Assembly: GCF_900086595.1 (NCBI RefSeq)
Contig: NZ_LT575472.1
Span: 32,608-96,607 of the forward strand
Direction of reading: 5' to 3'
Length of the DNA: 64,000 nucleotides
Source of the DNA: Clostridium nigeriense
GTDB taxonomy: Bacteria; Bacillota; Clostridia; Clostridiales; Clostridiaceae
Under the pieces are notes generated by a model that saw only the letters and a program-made list of their open reading frames with translations, was not told the DNA's origin and did no database searches. Made by a program: the position numbers and the translations under genes. Position 1 is the first letter of the stretch; the number at the start of each line of letters is the position of its first letter. This document shows positions 17,908 to 26,020 of the stretch, piece after piece.

Positions 17908-18414
17908 TTAAGCCATTGTTTGAATTACCCATGGAATTCCATAGGATATAATAGTCATTATTATTGTTGCTATTATTAATCCTACAAAGATTGCTAAGGA
18001 TGCTTTTTTAGTTTTGATTCCAAGTAATGCTGCTATAAGTGCTCCTGTCCATGCACCTGTTCCTGGTAAAGGTACTCCAACAAATAAGGCAAGTCCCCAA
18101 AATTCATATTTTTGAATTTGCTCACTTTTAGCCATTGATTTCTTTTCTAACTTCTCAACCATAGGTTTAAATAACTTAGTTTTTTTCATCCAGTTAAATA
18201 TTGGTGTAATGAAAAATAAAATAAATGGAATAGGAACTATATTTCCTAAAACACATAGAAATATAGCATTAAATACTCCAATTCCTAATAATGAAGCTGC
18301 AATTAAGCCACCTCTTAATTCTAAAATAGGCACCATGGATATTATAAATGCTATAAGCTCCTTTGGCATAAAGCTTAATGTACTAGTAAACCAATTAATT
18401 AATGAATCTGTCAT
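17908..18414 (-). CDS. small multidrug-export-type membrane protein (COG2426)
   Basis: A 168-residue integral membrane protein with about four to five hydrophobic segments. The sequences FIISMVPILELRGGLIAA and GVPLPGTGAWTGALIAALLG are typical of the COG2426/PF06695 'small multidrug export' family, which is distinct from SMR proteins. Actual transport has rarely been shown, so the substrate is open. Monocistronic with a terminator at 17867-17886. Confidence 0.85.
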   Translation of the reverse strand: MTDSLINWFTSTLSFMPKELIAFIISMVPILELRGGLIAASLLGIGVFNAIFLCVLGNIVPIPFILFFITPIFNWMKKTKLFKPMVEKLEKKSMAKSEQIQKYEFWGLALFVGVPLPGTGAWTGALIAALLGIKTKKASLAIFVGLIIATIIMTIISYGIPWVIQTMA

Positions 18415-18590
18415 AATATACTCCTTATACTATATACTTCTTTAAATCTTATTTATAAACATGCAATTATTGGTATATATATAAGATTACATAATAAATA
18501 CATAGTATTCAAGTCCTTAATTCTACATTATAATTTTTTTCTAATTAAAACTTTTCCTTATCTCTAAAAAACCTCTTTAATAAGGCATCT

Positions 18591-20054
18591 TTAAAAATTA
18601 AGTTCTTTTAATAGAGTCTTATAATATTGATATTTCTGATTAAATTCAATTGCTGCTTCTTTTGATCTTTCACTTCCATTATGCTCTGCTATTATCTTAA
18701 GTCTATCATTTAGAGTATCTAACTTTTCTTGGTGATTTAAAAAATATTTAATCATATCATCACATTCTTTTAATGTTTCTTTCTCTTTATCATTAATATC
18801 TTCAAATTTAGATATTTCTTTTCTATCATCAATCACATTTTCAACATCACGAATAATATCATTTATACTGTCAACACTCCACATTGGATGAACAGAATCA
18901 TAGTATGGCTCACTATAACCATCATCTATAAGTTGCATTTCATTAAGAAAATTATCAATTGTCCATAGTTCATTTGAATCTCTTGAGATTAAGTTACCTG
19001 TATCTGCTAAATCATATAGTTCTTCAGCATGTCCCTTGTATTTTTCTACTTCATATCTTAGTTCCTCACTCTCAGTGTTTTCCACGACTTCCCCACCTGT
19101 ACTATTTTCCTCATGATTAACTGTACTTGTATTAAAATCGCTTTTAGGCATATTATATATGAAGATTCCTCCCCCTGTTAATAATACAGCTATTACTCCT
19201 GCTACAATTCCTTTCATTCCAAGACTTTTCCCAGTAGCTTTTAATTCCTCGCTAACTATATCATTACCTAAACATTCTCCACTATCAAAAGATTTAGATG
19301 CTTCACTATTTAAACTACTATGGTTAATTAGTTCTGTTTCTCCTAATACTGTACCACTATTGCTATTAACTACATTACTTAAAATATTTTGTGAATTTTC
19401 TGCTGATATTCCCTCTGCTTGTAAGGCATATCTAAGCATAAAGAAAATAAATGGCAATCCAGTAATACCATAAAGTTTTGTACCCTTCTTTTCTAAGGCT
19501 TCTACTTCTACTTGTATCTTCTTCCTCCCATAATTGAGCCTGCTTTTTACTGTTCCATCTGAAATATTTAACTTTTCTGCAATTTGTTTAACTGATAGTC
19601 CGTTATAATATCTAAGATAGATTACTTCCTTTTGTTCTTTTGGAAGAGATTCCAATATATCTAATATCATTCTCTGATTTTCTTTACTATCTAATAACTC
19701 TTGAGGCAAAAGGTCTATATCAGTTTCATACTGAAGTTCAAAAATCCCTTGTCCATCTTCAGATAGTAAGACTTCTTTTTTCGTTTTATCTAAATATCTT
19801 ATAGTCTTATTTTTTGCTATAATAAACATCCAAGAAGTAAATGCTTTACTATCTTTTAATGTGTCTATCTTTTTATTAACCTGTATATAAGTATCTTGTA
19901 CAAGTTCAATACAATCTTCATTATTTAAAGAATCACTTAAAGAAAATATATAATTATACAATTTATTATTTGTTTCTAAATATATAATTTCAAACTTACT
20001 TTCATCACCATTTTTAAATTCTTCTACGCACCTTATAAATTGGTTTCTCTCCAT
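18591..20054 (-). CDS. ECF-type sigma factor fused to a transmembrane anchor and outer domain
   Basis: A 487-residue protein whose first 185 residues are an ECF sigma-70 factor: region 2 near residues 20-95 (NNEDCIELVQDTYIQV) and region 4 near 130-185 (LPKEQKEVIYLRYYNGLSV, then ISDGTVKSRL). Instead of ending there it continues through a linker, a single transmembrane segment at about 280-302 (GIVAGVIAVLLTGGGIFIY) and about 185 outside residues rich in acidic and helical sequence. No separate anti-sigma gene is adjacent. The start at 20054 was chosen for AAGGGG 9 nt upstream; an in-frame ATG at 20081 lacks one. It may be a membrane-held sigma factor released by proteolysis (inference). Confidence 0.85.
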   Translation of the reverse strand: MERNQFIRCVEEFKNGDESKFEIIYLETNNKLYNYIFSLSDSLNNEDCIELVQDTYIQVNKKIDTLKDSKAFTSWMFIIAKNKTIRYLDKTKKEVLLSEDGQGIFELQYETDIDLLPQELLDSKENQRMILDILESLPKEQKEVIYLRYYNGLSVKQIAEKLNISDGTVKSRLNYGRKKIQVEVEALEKKGTKLYGITGLPFIFFMLRYALQAEGISAENSQNILSNVVNSNSGTVLGETELINHSSLNSEASKSFDSGECLGNDIVSEELKATGKSLGMKGIVAGVIAVLLTGGGIFIYNMPKSDFNTSTVNHEENSTGGEVVENTESEELRYEVEKYKGHAEELYDLADTGNLISRDSNELWTIDNFLNEMQLIDDGYSEPYYDSVHPMWSVDSINDIIRDVENVIDDRKEISKFEDINDKEKETLKECDDMIKYFLNHQEKLDTLNDRLKIIAEHNGSERSKEAAIEFNQKYQYYKTLLKELNF

Positions 20055-20109
20055 AATGTTACCCCTTATACATATTCTCATTTTATGGTAACAATTTCAA
20101 TTTTATATG

Positions 20110-20259
20110 TCAATGCTTTGATTTATCCCCATTATATCTTAATACTAACTTTACATTCTTATATATTTTATCTTCAACTTCTTTCCCTAATCTATTAGAA
20201 TATAATGCCTCTCTAATAATTAAAGTGAATATATACTTTTTTTCACTAATATCCTTCAC
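20110..20259 (-). CDS. 49-residue protein upstream of the fused sigma factor
   Basis: A GTG-initiated frame with an excellent GGAGG site 6 nt upstream, ending 55 nt before the sigma gene start on the same strand. It encodes a charged, helical peptide (KDISEKKYIFTLIIREAL at the start, then KEVEDKIYKNVKLVLR) with no signal or membrane segment. I do not recognise a family. Position and ribosome site suggest cotranscription with the sigma gene, possibly as a small regulator. Confidence 0.55.
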   Translation of the reverse strand: MKDISEKKYIFTLIIREALYSNRLGKEVEDKIYKNVKLVLRYNGDKSKH

Positions 20260-20471
20260 ACTATTCCTCCATTATTATTCAGCTTCAATATTTCTCCCTA
20301 TCATCTATTTACTATATAGATACATAATTGGTCTACTAGGTTTTATTTTTTTATATTTAAATAGATACCATTGATTATTAACGATAACTTTTATTTAAAT
20401 TATTATCTTCCCCCTTAAAAATGTTATATATTTTTCAAACTACTTATACTCATAGATTTAATGCAATAAAA

Positions 20472-20538
20472 AAAGAGTAAGGATTTAGGATTAAAAAATT
20501 ACATAAAACCTTGTAATTCCTAGCTTTCCTCACTCTTT
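20472..20538 (-). terminator. long imperfect terminator hairpin
   Basis: Read on the minus strand, AAAGAGTGAGGA pairs imperfectly with TCCTTACTCTTT, with further inner pairing, then a seven-T run. It should terminate whatever is transcribed leftward through 20539-20904. Confidence 0.65.
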
Positions 20539-20904
20539 AAAAATATTTATTTTATTCTTAGTTTATCTTTATTTTGTGGCTACAACAAATGTACACGTCA
20601 AAAAAAGACTGAACAACCTTGAACCTTGAGGAAAAGTTGATGAAATGCTCGCATAGAGCGAGGTTCGGGGATTCAATCTGATTCAATTGATAAAATAAAG
20701 ATTGGATAATACAATAAGGTTTTTGATTCAATTCTCTTCAATAAAATTCAATAAAAAAGAACAGGCTGGTACTGCTCAATATGCCCTCAAGCATCTGTTT
20801 TCAATACCTTTCTGCTCTTCTTTCTTATATATTTCTTCTTACTTTCTTCGTTCTGTTCAATCTTTATTTTTCTTGGTTAATCTTTTTTTGATGGGTACAA
20901 CAAA
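20539..20904. other. unassigned region with imperfect repeats
   Basis: No convincing gene. It lies between the DUF1015 stop and the hairpin at 20472-20538. On the minus strand it is bounded by two related stretches, TTTGTTGTACCCA near 20893-20905 and TTTGTTGTAGCCA near 20576-20588, each followed by an AAAGAT-rich tail. A small CTCGC/GCGAG hairpin lies at 20648-20662, and ATTCAAT occurs several times at 20670-20755. A leftward untranslated RNA or the remnant of a duplication are both possible. Confidence 0.4.
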
Positions 20905-22140
20905 CTAAAATTTATGAATAAATAATCCACTCCTAGGCTTTGGTTCAAACCAAGTTGATTTTGGTGGCATAATTTCTCCACTATCTGCAATTGCCATTAT
21001 ATCTTCTGTTGTTGTAGGGTACATAGAAAAACTAACCTTCATATCAGTATTGGCTCTTCTTTCAAGTTCTTTTAATCCTCTTATACCACCTATAAATTTA
21101 ATTCTTTTAGATTTTCTTGGATCATCTATTCCTAATATTGGCCTTAATAAATTATTTTGAAGTATTGATACATCTAATCTATCTACAGGATCTTTTGGAT
21201 TAAATATACCATCTTTGGCTTTTAATAAATACCATTGATTTTCTAAGTACATACCGAAGGTATGTTTTTCTCTTGGCTTAACTTGTTCATTACTTTCAGT
21301 AACTTCAAAACTCTCATTTACCTTGCTTAAAAATTCTTCTTTAGAAAGTCCATTTAAGTCTTTAACTGTTCTATTATAATCCAATACTTCTAATTCGCTA
21401 TCTGGATATGATATAGATAAGAAGAAATTAAATTCCTCTTCTCCTGTATACTCTTCTTTTTCTGCTCTTTTTATATGACCAACTTTTACTGCTGAAGCTG
21501 ATCTATGATGCCCATCTGCAATATATAAATATTTTACTGATTTAAATAACTCTTGTAATTTACTTACTGTATTTTCATCATCTATAATCCAAACAATATG
21601 AGCTACTCCATCATCAGCCTTAAAATCATATATAGGCTCTTTCTTAACCCATTCATTTATTATATTGGAAATATCTTTATTTTCTCTATAAGTTAAAAAT
21701 ATTGGACCAGTATGAGCTTCACAATTATAAACATGATTTATTCTATCAATTTCCTTTTCTTCTCTTGTTAATTCATGCTTCTTAATAACATTATTAGTGT
21801 AATCATCTATAGAAGCGCATGCAACAAGTCCTGTTTGGCTTCTTCCCTTCATAACTTGCCTATAAACATAGTATCTAGGTTTTTCATCTTCTACATATAA
21901 TCCATCATCAATCATTTTATCTAAATTTTGTTTTGCTTTAACGTAAACTCTATCATCATATACATCTATATTTGTAGGCAAATCTACCTCTGCCTTATCT
22001 ACGTGCAAGAATGAATAAGGATTGTCCTTTACCATCTCTCTAGCCTCATCACTATCCATAACATCATAAGGTAATGCAGCTATCTTATCTACAAATTCCT
22101 TCATAGGCCTTATTGCCTTAAAAGGTCTAATTATTGCCAT
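20905..22140 (-). CDS. DUF1015 protein (ParB-like, DGHHR motif) in the serine cluster
   Basis: A 411-residue cytoplasmic protein of the DUF1015 family, recognised from its start (IIRPFKAIRP, AALPYDVMDSDEA, NPYSFLHVDKAE), the PRYYVYRQ segment and IADGHHRSASA (DGHHR at 209-213). The DGHHR motif is shared with ParB/sulfiredoxin-like nucleotide-using enzymes, among them free-serine kinases of the SerK/SbnI type. It starts 22 nt after the SerA-like gene, downstream of a class V aminotransferase, which points to serine or phosphoserine chemistry. The enzymatic role is inference; the family itself is officially uncharacterised. Confidence 0.88.
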   Translation of the reverse strand: MAIIRPFKAIRPMKEFVDKIAALPYDVMDSDEAREMVKDNPYSFLHVDKAEVDLPTNIDVYDDRVYVKAKQNLDKMIDDGLYVEDEKPRYYVYRQVMKGRSQTGLVACASIDDYTNNVIKKHELTREEKEIDRINHVYNCEAHTGPIFLTYRENKDISNIINEWVKKEPIYDFKADDGVAHIVWIIDDENTVSKLQELFKSVKYLYIADGHHRSASAVKVGHIKRAEKEEYTGEEEFNFFLSISYPDSELEVLDYNRTVKDLNGLSKEEFLSKVNESFEVTESNEQVKPREKHTFGMYLENQWYLLKAKDGIFNPKDPVDRLDVSILQNNLLRPILGIDDPRKSKRIKFIGGIRGLKELERRANTDMKVSFSMYPTTTEDIMAIADSGEIMPPKSTWFEPKPRSGLFIHKF

Positions 22141-22162
22141 TAAAATTCCTCCTATTATTAGC

Positions 22163-23068
22163 TTAGTTAAAAAATTCCTTAATTACAGAAACTACCTCAT
22201 CTCCAATTCTTTCTTGAGCTTCCATAGTTGATGCACCTATATGAGGTGTGCAACTAACTCTCGGATGATTAACTAAAGCTTCATTAGTATTTGGCTCTAC
22301 TTCAAATACATCAATACCTGCTCCTGCAATTTTACCACTATCTAATGCTTCTAATAACGCTTCTTCATCTACTACTTTTCCTCTTGCACAGTTTATTAAA
22401 TAAGAGCCATCCTTCATTATTTTCAACTCATCTTTTCCTATTAAAGAGCCAGCATTTTTATCATAAGGAACATGAAGAGATATAAAATCAGAGACTGAAA
22501 GTAATTGATTTAGCTCTAAAAATTCATATTCTATATCATTTACTTTACCAAAGGCATCATTATAAACAATCTTCATTCCTAAAGCTGTAGCTTTATTTGC
22601 TAATGCCTTACCTATTCTACCCATCCCAATAATTCCAAGAGTTTTACCACTTAGCTCAACCCCCTCATACTTCTTCTTATTCCATTCACCATTTCTCATA
22701 GTATAATTAGAAGTACCAACGAATCTTGCTACTGCAAACATGTGAGCTAAAGCTAATTCTGCTACTGAATCTGAACTTGAATTTGGAGTATTTCTTACAG
22801 TAATACCAAATTCACTAGCAGCTATTACATCTATATTATCTACTCCAACTCCAGCCCTTACTACCAGCTTTAGTTTACCATCCTTTGCAGCTTTTAAAAC
22901 ATCTCTAGTAACTTTTGTGGCTGATCTTATTACTAAAGCATCATATTCCTTAAGAGCTTCTCCCAACTCATCTTTATCATAATGCTTGTCCGTAACATTA
23001 AATCCTAAATTTAAAAGATTATTTATAGCCTTTTCTTGTAATCCATCACTAACTAAAATATTATACAT
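22163..23068 (-). CDS. serA: D-3-phosphoglycerate dehydrogenase-like 2-hydroxyacid dehydrogenase
   Basis: An NAD-dependent D-2-hydroxyacid dehydrogenase of 301 residues, most like the short SerA form that lacks the C-terminal ACT/regulatory domain. Visible features are VVRAGVGVDNID, the nucleotide-binding loop GIIGMGRIGKALA near residue 145, NCARGKVVDEEAL with the catalytic arginine nearby, and the catalytic histidine in PHIGAST. It should oxidise 3-phosphoglycerate to 3-phosphohydroxypyruvate, the first step of serine synthesis. It follows the aminotransferase after about 125 nt and precedes DUF1015 by 22 nt. Other hydroxyacid substrates cannot be excluded. Confidence 0.88.
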   Translation of the reverse strand: MYNILVSDGLQEKAINNLLNLGFNVTDKHYDKDELGEALKEYDALVIRSATKVTRDVLKAAKDGKLKLVVRAGVGVDNIDVIAASEFGITVRNTPNSSSDSVAELALAHMFAVARFVGTSNYTMRNGEWNKKKYEGVELSGKTLGIIGMGRIGKALANKATALGMKIVYNDAFGKVNDIEYEFLELNQLLSVSDFISLHVPYDKNAGSLIGKDELKIMKDGSYLINCARGKVVDEEALLEALDSGKIAGAGIDVFEVEPNTNEALVNHPRVSCTPHIGASTMEAQERIGDEVVSVIKEFFN

Positions 23069-23194
23069 TTTCCTACCCCCTATTAAATACAGGAAATCAT
23101 AATAAACTATATATTATGATAATAAGAGCTTAGAATAATATCTAAACTCTTATTATATTTTCCTAATTATTACATACTTATTGCTTTATTTTTT

Positions 23195-24271
23195 TTATTC
23201 TAAACCTAAAATATCATTTATATTACTTAAAAGTTCATTAATATCTTCCATTTGACAATCGGCCATATGAGCTATTCTAAAAGTCTTGTCCTTTAAACTC
23301 CCATATCCATTTGATATTTGGAATCCCCTCTTACCTAATTCCTTATTTAAAGCTGAAACATCTATACCCCTATTATTTTTCACTGTTGTTAAAGTATTAG
23401 ATAAATAATTTTCATCTGGGAATAATTCAAAATATTTCTTTGCCCACTCCCTAACAACTTTAGCCATCTCTAAATGCCTTGCAAATCTATTCTCTAAACC
23501 TTCTTTGTTTAAAATATAATCTAATTGATAGTCAAGTGCATACATATGCGGTATTGATGGTGTTGATGGGTATTGGTAATCCTTCTTTTGAATATACTTA
23601 TATAATGATAGTAAGTCTAGATAAAACCCTCTATTTGGAACTTGTTCAGCTCTTTCCTTAGCCTTATTAGAAAATGTACAAACAGCCAGCCCTGGAGGCA
23701 ATCCTAAAGCCTTTTGACTAGATGTTATACACACATCTATTCCCCAATTATCTACTTCTATTTTAGTTCCAGCTGCAGAACTTACAGTGTCTACTATAAA
23801 TACTACATCTGGATATTTTTTCACTACTTCTCCAATTTCCTTAATAGGATTCATCACCCCTGTTGAAGTCTCATTATGAGTTACCGCTACTAAATCATAC
23901 TTTCCTGTAGCTAGTTCCCTATTAACCATCTCTGGTGTAACAGCCTTTCCCATTTCTACTTCAAAAATATCAGCAGGAACATTATTGAAAATAGCCATTT
24001 CATACCATCGTTTTCCAAATGCCCCCACGGAAAATACAGCTGCCCTCTTAGCTGTACACGATCTTATGGCTCCTTCCATAAGTCCACTACCTGATGTAGT
24101 TGACAAAAGTATTTCATTTTCTGTGAAAAATACTTTTCTTAAATTATCACTAATTCTTCTTTGAAGCTGAGAAGCTTCTTTACTTCTATGTCCAATCATA
24201 GGTTTTGCCATTTGCTCTAATACATCTGGTCTAACCTCAACTGGCCCTGGAATAAATAGCTTTTTATGCAT
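23195..24271 (-). CDS. class V aminotransferase (SerC / alanine-glyoxylate type)
   Basis: A PLP-dependent aminotransferase of 358 residues, with FIPGPVEVRPDVLEQM at the N-terminus, THNETSTGVMNP, the aspartate of IVDTVSSAAG and the PLP lysine K187 in SSQKALGLPPG. By sequence it resembles the serine-pyruvate/alanine-glyoxylate group used as phosphoserine aminotransferase in many Firmicutes and archaea. Next to a SerA-like gene it most likely converts phosphohydroxypyruvate to phosphoserine. Start at 24271 has GGGGGAAAAGG upstream; the ATG five codons earlier would put this site in the coding region. Promoter at 24324-24352. Confidence 0.88.
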   Translation of the reverse strand: MHKKLFIPGPVEVRPDVLEQMAKPMIGHRSKEASQLQRRISDNLRKVFFTENEILLSTTSGSGLMEGAIRSCTAKRAAVFSVGAFGKRWYEMAIFNNVPADIFEVEMGKAVTPEMVNRELATGKYDLVAVTHNETSTGVMNPIKEIGEVVKKYPDVVFIVDTVSSAAGTKIEVDNWGIDVCITSSQKALGLPPGLAVCTFSNKAKERAEQVPNRGFYLDLLSLYKYIQKKDYQYPSTPSIPHMYALDYQLDYILNKEGLENRFARHLEMAKVVREWAKKYFELFPDENYLSNTLTTVKNNRGIDVSALNKELGKRGFQISNGYGSLKDKTFRIAHMADCQMEDINELLSNINDILGLE

Positions 24272-24323
24272 TTCCTTTTCCCCCATTATAATTATTTTGC
24301 TTTATTGCTTATTTTTATTGTTA

Positions 24324-24352
24324 ATTTTACTACTTTTTCATATCATTAACAA
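24324..24352 (-). promoter_or_regulatory. promoter of the aminotransferase-serA-DUF1015 unit
   Basis: TTGTTA (24347-24352) and TAAAAT (24324-24329) on the minus strand with 17-bp spacing, about 50 nt before the start codon. No T-box signature was found in the leader. Confidence 0.5.
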
Positions 24353-24463
24353 CTATTTTATTAATAATTTCGAATATTCATTAAAATATTAACAATTAAT
24401 TACCATAAATTATCTTTTGTTAATGAAAAAATTATTTTTTTATTATTAATTTATGCAAAAACT

Positions 24464-24910
24464 TTAGTTTTGAACACTATCATTTTTCTTTAACAAATCC
24501 CTAATTTCAGTTAATAACTCTTGCTCCACTGTTAGTTTTGGTTCTTCAACTATAGACTCTTCTTTATTAGCTTCTTCTTTCTTCCTATTTAATTTAGAAA
24601 CCACTTTAATAAATATAAATATTGAAAAAGCTATAATTAAAAAATCTACGACATTTTGAATAAATGCTCCATAGTTTAATGTAACTGCTGGAATATCTCC
24701 AATTTGTGGCTTCAAGATATATTTAAGATCTTTGAAGTCAACACCTCCAGTTATAGCTCCAATTGGTGGCATTATTATATCATTAACCAAGGATGAAACT
24801 ATTTTATTAAAGGCACCCCCAATAATAACCCCAATAGCTAAATCCAATACATTGCCCTTTAAAGCAAATTCCTTAAATTCAGTTATAAATTTTTTACTCT
24901 TTTCACGCAT
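24464..24910 (-). CDS. mscL: large-conductance mechanosensitive channel MscL
   Basis: A 148-residue inner-membrane channel that opens under membrane tension to release solutes on hypo-osmotic shock. The family core is complete: [20 protein letters not shown] with the first transmembrane helix, [16 protein letters not shown] in the periplasmic loop, and a second helix at [15 protein letters not shown]. The C-terminal helix bundle follows (LLTEIRDLL). Start at 24910 has AGGAGG 8 nt upstream; the in-frame ATG at 24940 lies before that site. A Cys-rich small protein ends 19 nt upstream on the same strand. Confidence 0.96.
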   Translation of the reverse strand: MREKSKKFITEFKEFALKGNVLDLAIGVIIGGAFNKIVSSLVNDIIMPPIGAITGGVDFKDLKYILKPQIGDIPAVTLNYGAFIQNVVDFLIIAFSIFIFIKVVSKLNRKKEEANKEESIVEEPKLTVEQELLTEIRDLLKKNDSVQN

Positions 24911-24929
24911 TATAATTACCTCCTTAAAA

Positions 24930-25097
24930 TTATTCTTCAAATATTAGTATGGACTCTGTCTCTCTACAATATTTAACACATATACATTGTCCTAAATGTC
25001 TTGGACACTTATAACATAAACAACCTTTATCATCTCCATTACAAGTTTTTTTATGCTCAGGACAATAACCACAATTTACTCCATTACCTGCTGCCAT
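24930..25097 (-). CDS. 55-residue cysteine-rich protein upstream of mscL
   Basis: A small frame with AAAGGAGATG just before its ATG, ending 19 nt before mscL. The product contains nine cysteines in pairs (CGYC near residue 9, CLCYKC near 26, CICVKYC near 38), a pattern fitting metal binding, probably zinc. It has no signal peptide or membrane helix. I do not recognise a named family. Cotranscription with mscL is likely from spacing and the lack of a terminator between them. Confidence 0.7.
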   Translation of the reverse strand: MAAGNGVNCGYCPEHKKTCNGDDKGCLCYKCPRHLGQCICVKYCRETESILIFEE

Positions 25098-25311
25098 ATC
25101 TTCATCTCCTTTTCATGCTTTTAATAAAGATATTTTATCATATAAATTTTAAAATAATAGTAACCACCTTTAATAAACTCCATATATTAATCTTATAAGA
25201 AGCTTTTCACTCATTAATAAAAAACTTCTAACTCCCATCTATATAAACTTTAGGGAACTAATATGTTCCCTCTCTCAAAGAAACAAGGAGCAATAAATCA
25301 CTCTATAATTA

Positions 25312-25356
25312 AAGGTGGAATATCTACACTGCATAAGCAATGGGATATTCCACCTT
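25312..25356 (-). terminator. terminator hairpin after bofA
   Basis: Perfect 13-bp stem AAGGTGGAATATC/GATATTCCACCTT with a 19-nt loop, just beyond the bofA stop. T-rich sequence flanks the plus-strand side, so it may work both ways. The remaining 25098-25311 holds only a small GGGAAC/GTTCCC hairpin near 25254. Confidence 0.65.
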
Positions 25357-25380
25357 AGTTTTTATATTAAATCTTTTAAG

Positions 25381-25629
25381 TTATAAAAATAATTGGAAAA
25401 TTACTAAGAATATAACTCCAGGTACTCCTAAAAACCCAGCTATCAAAGCTGTTATCCAATTAATTGCTATTGAAAAGCCAAAATAAGCGCCTAATAAATT
25501 TGTTAAATATAGTAATACTATACCAATTACTCCATTAAGTAAAATCTTAAGTGGCCATTTCAAAATTTTTATTATTAAATAAAGAAGTACTAATCCTATT
25601 AACCCATATAATATTAAATTTAAATCCAT
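25381..25629 (-). CDS. bofA: BofA-family pro-sigma-K processing inhibitor
   Basis: An 82-residue integral membrane protein made of two or three hydrophobic stretches, with the ending NWITALIAGFLGVPGVIFL that marks BofA. In Bacillus, BofA holds the SpoIVFB protease inactive in the forespore outer membrane until sigma-K activation. Position at the end of dnaX-ybaB-recR-yaaL matches the classical gene order, which supports the call. Presence suggests an endospore former. Confidence 0.9.
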   Translation of the reverse strand: MDLNLILYGLIGLVLLYLIIKILKWPLKILLNGVIGIVLLYLTNLLGAYFGFSIAINWITALIAGFLGVPGVIFLVIFQLFL

Positions 25630-25673
25630 ACAATCCCCTCCATTTAATTATTATTCATTAGTGAAAAATATTA

Positions 25674-25931
25674 TTAATCTATTTTTCTTAAATCTTTACT
25701 TTTAGCAATGCTTATTAAATAATCATATCTTGTTCTTGCAGCATCTTCAGCATGAATTGCTAACTCTATTAACTTAGGATCACTTACAGCATTAAATAAA
25801 GCTCTAGCTACTTCCATCTCTTTTACAGTATCTTGAATATTATTTAACAAGGCTATATCTTCTTCGCTATATTCTCTCTTATTCTTATCTACATCTTTAA
25901 ATAATAAATCTAAAATAATATTTTTATTCAT
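25674..25931 (-). CDS. DUF2508 protein (YaaL-like)
   Basis: An 85-residue soluble, charged helical protein. VARALFNAVSDPKLIELAIHAEDAARTRYDYLI is divided here as VARALFNAVSDPKLIELAIH followed by AEDAARTRYDYLI, the conserved core of DUF2508. It sits between recR/cls and bofA, the YaaL position in Bacillus. Function unknown. The start at 25931 has GGGAGG 7 nt upstream, whereas the ATG five codons earlier overlaps that site. Confidence 0.85.
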   Translation of the reverse strand: MNKNIILDLLFKDVDKNKREYSEEDIALLNNIQDTVKEMEVARALFNAVSDPKLIELAIHAEDAARTRYDYLISIAKSKDLRKID

Positions 25932-26020
25932 TTTCAATCCTCCCAAATAATTCCTATTAAATTAATGTCCATTTTTAATTTGAATTATTCAAAAAGATTT
26001 AAAAACTTATCTTATAATTT

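Noticed and set aside
20702..20908. Plus-strand frame of 69 codons in the unexplained region
   Set aside because: No ribosome site, hydrophobic low-complexity product, and it overlaps the end of the DUF1015 gene on the other strand.
24272..24463. T-box or serine riboswitch upstream of the aminotransferase
   Set aside because: No T-box antiterminator core (GGTGGNACCGCG) or terminator/antiterminator pair found; a plain promoter explains the region.
25250..25360. Possible T-box because of AAGGTGG near 25312
   Set aside because: The GGTGG is simply one arm of a perfect 13-bp terminator hairpin; no specifier loop or tRNA-pairing bulge.
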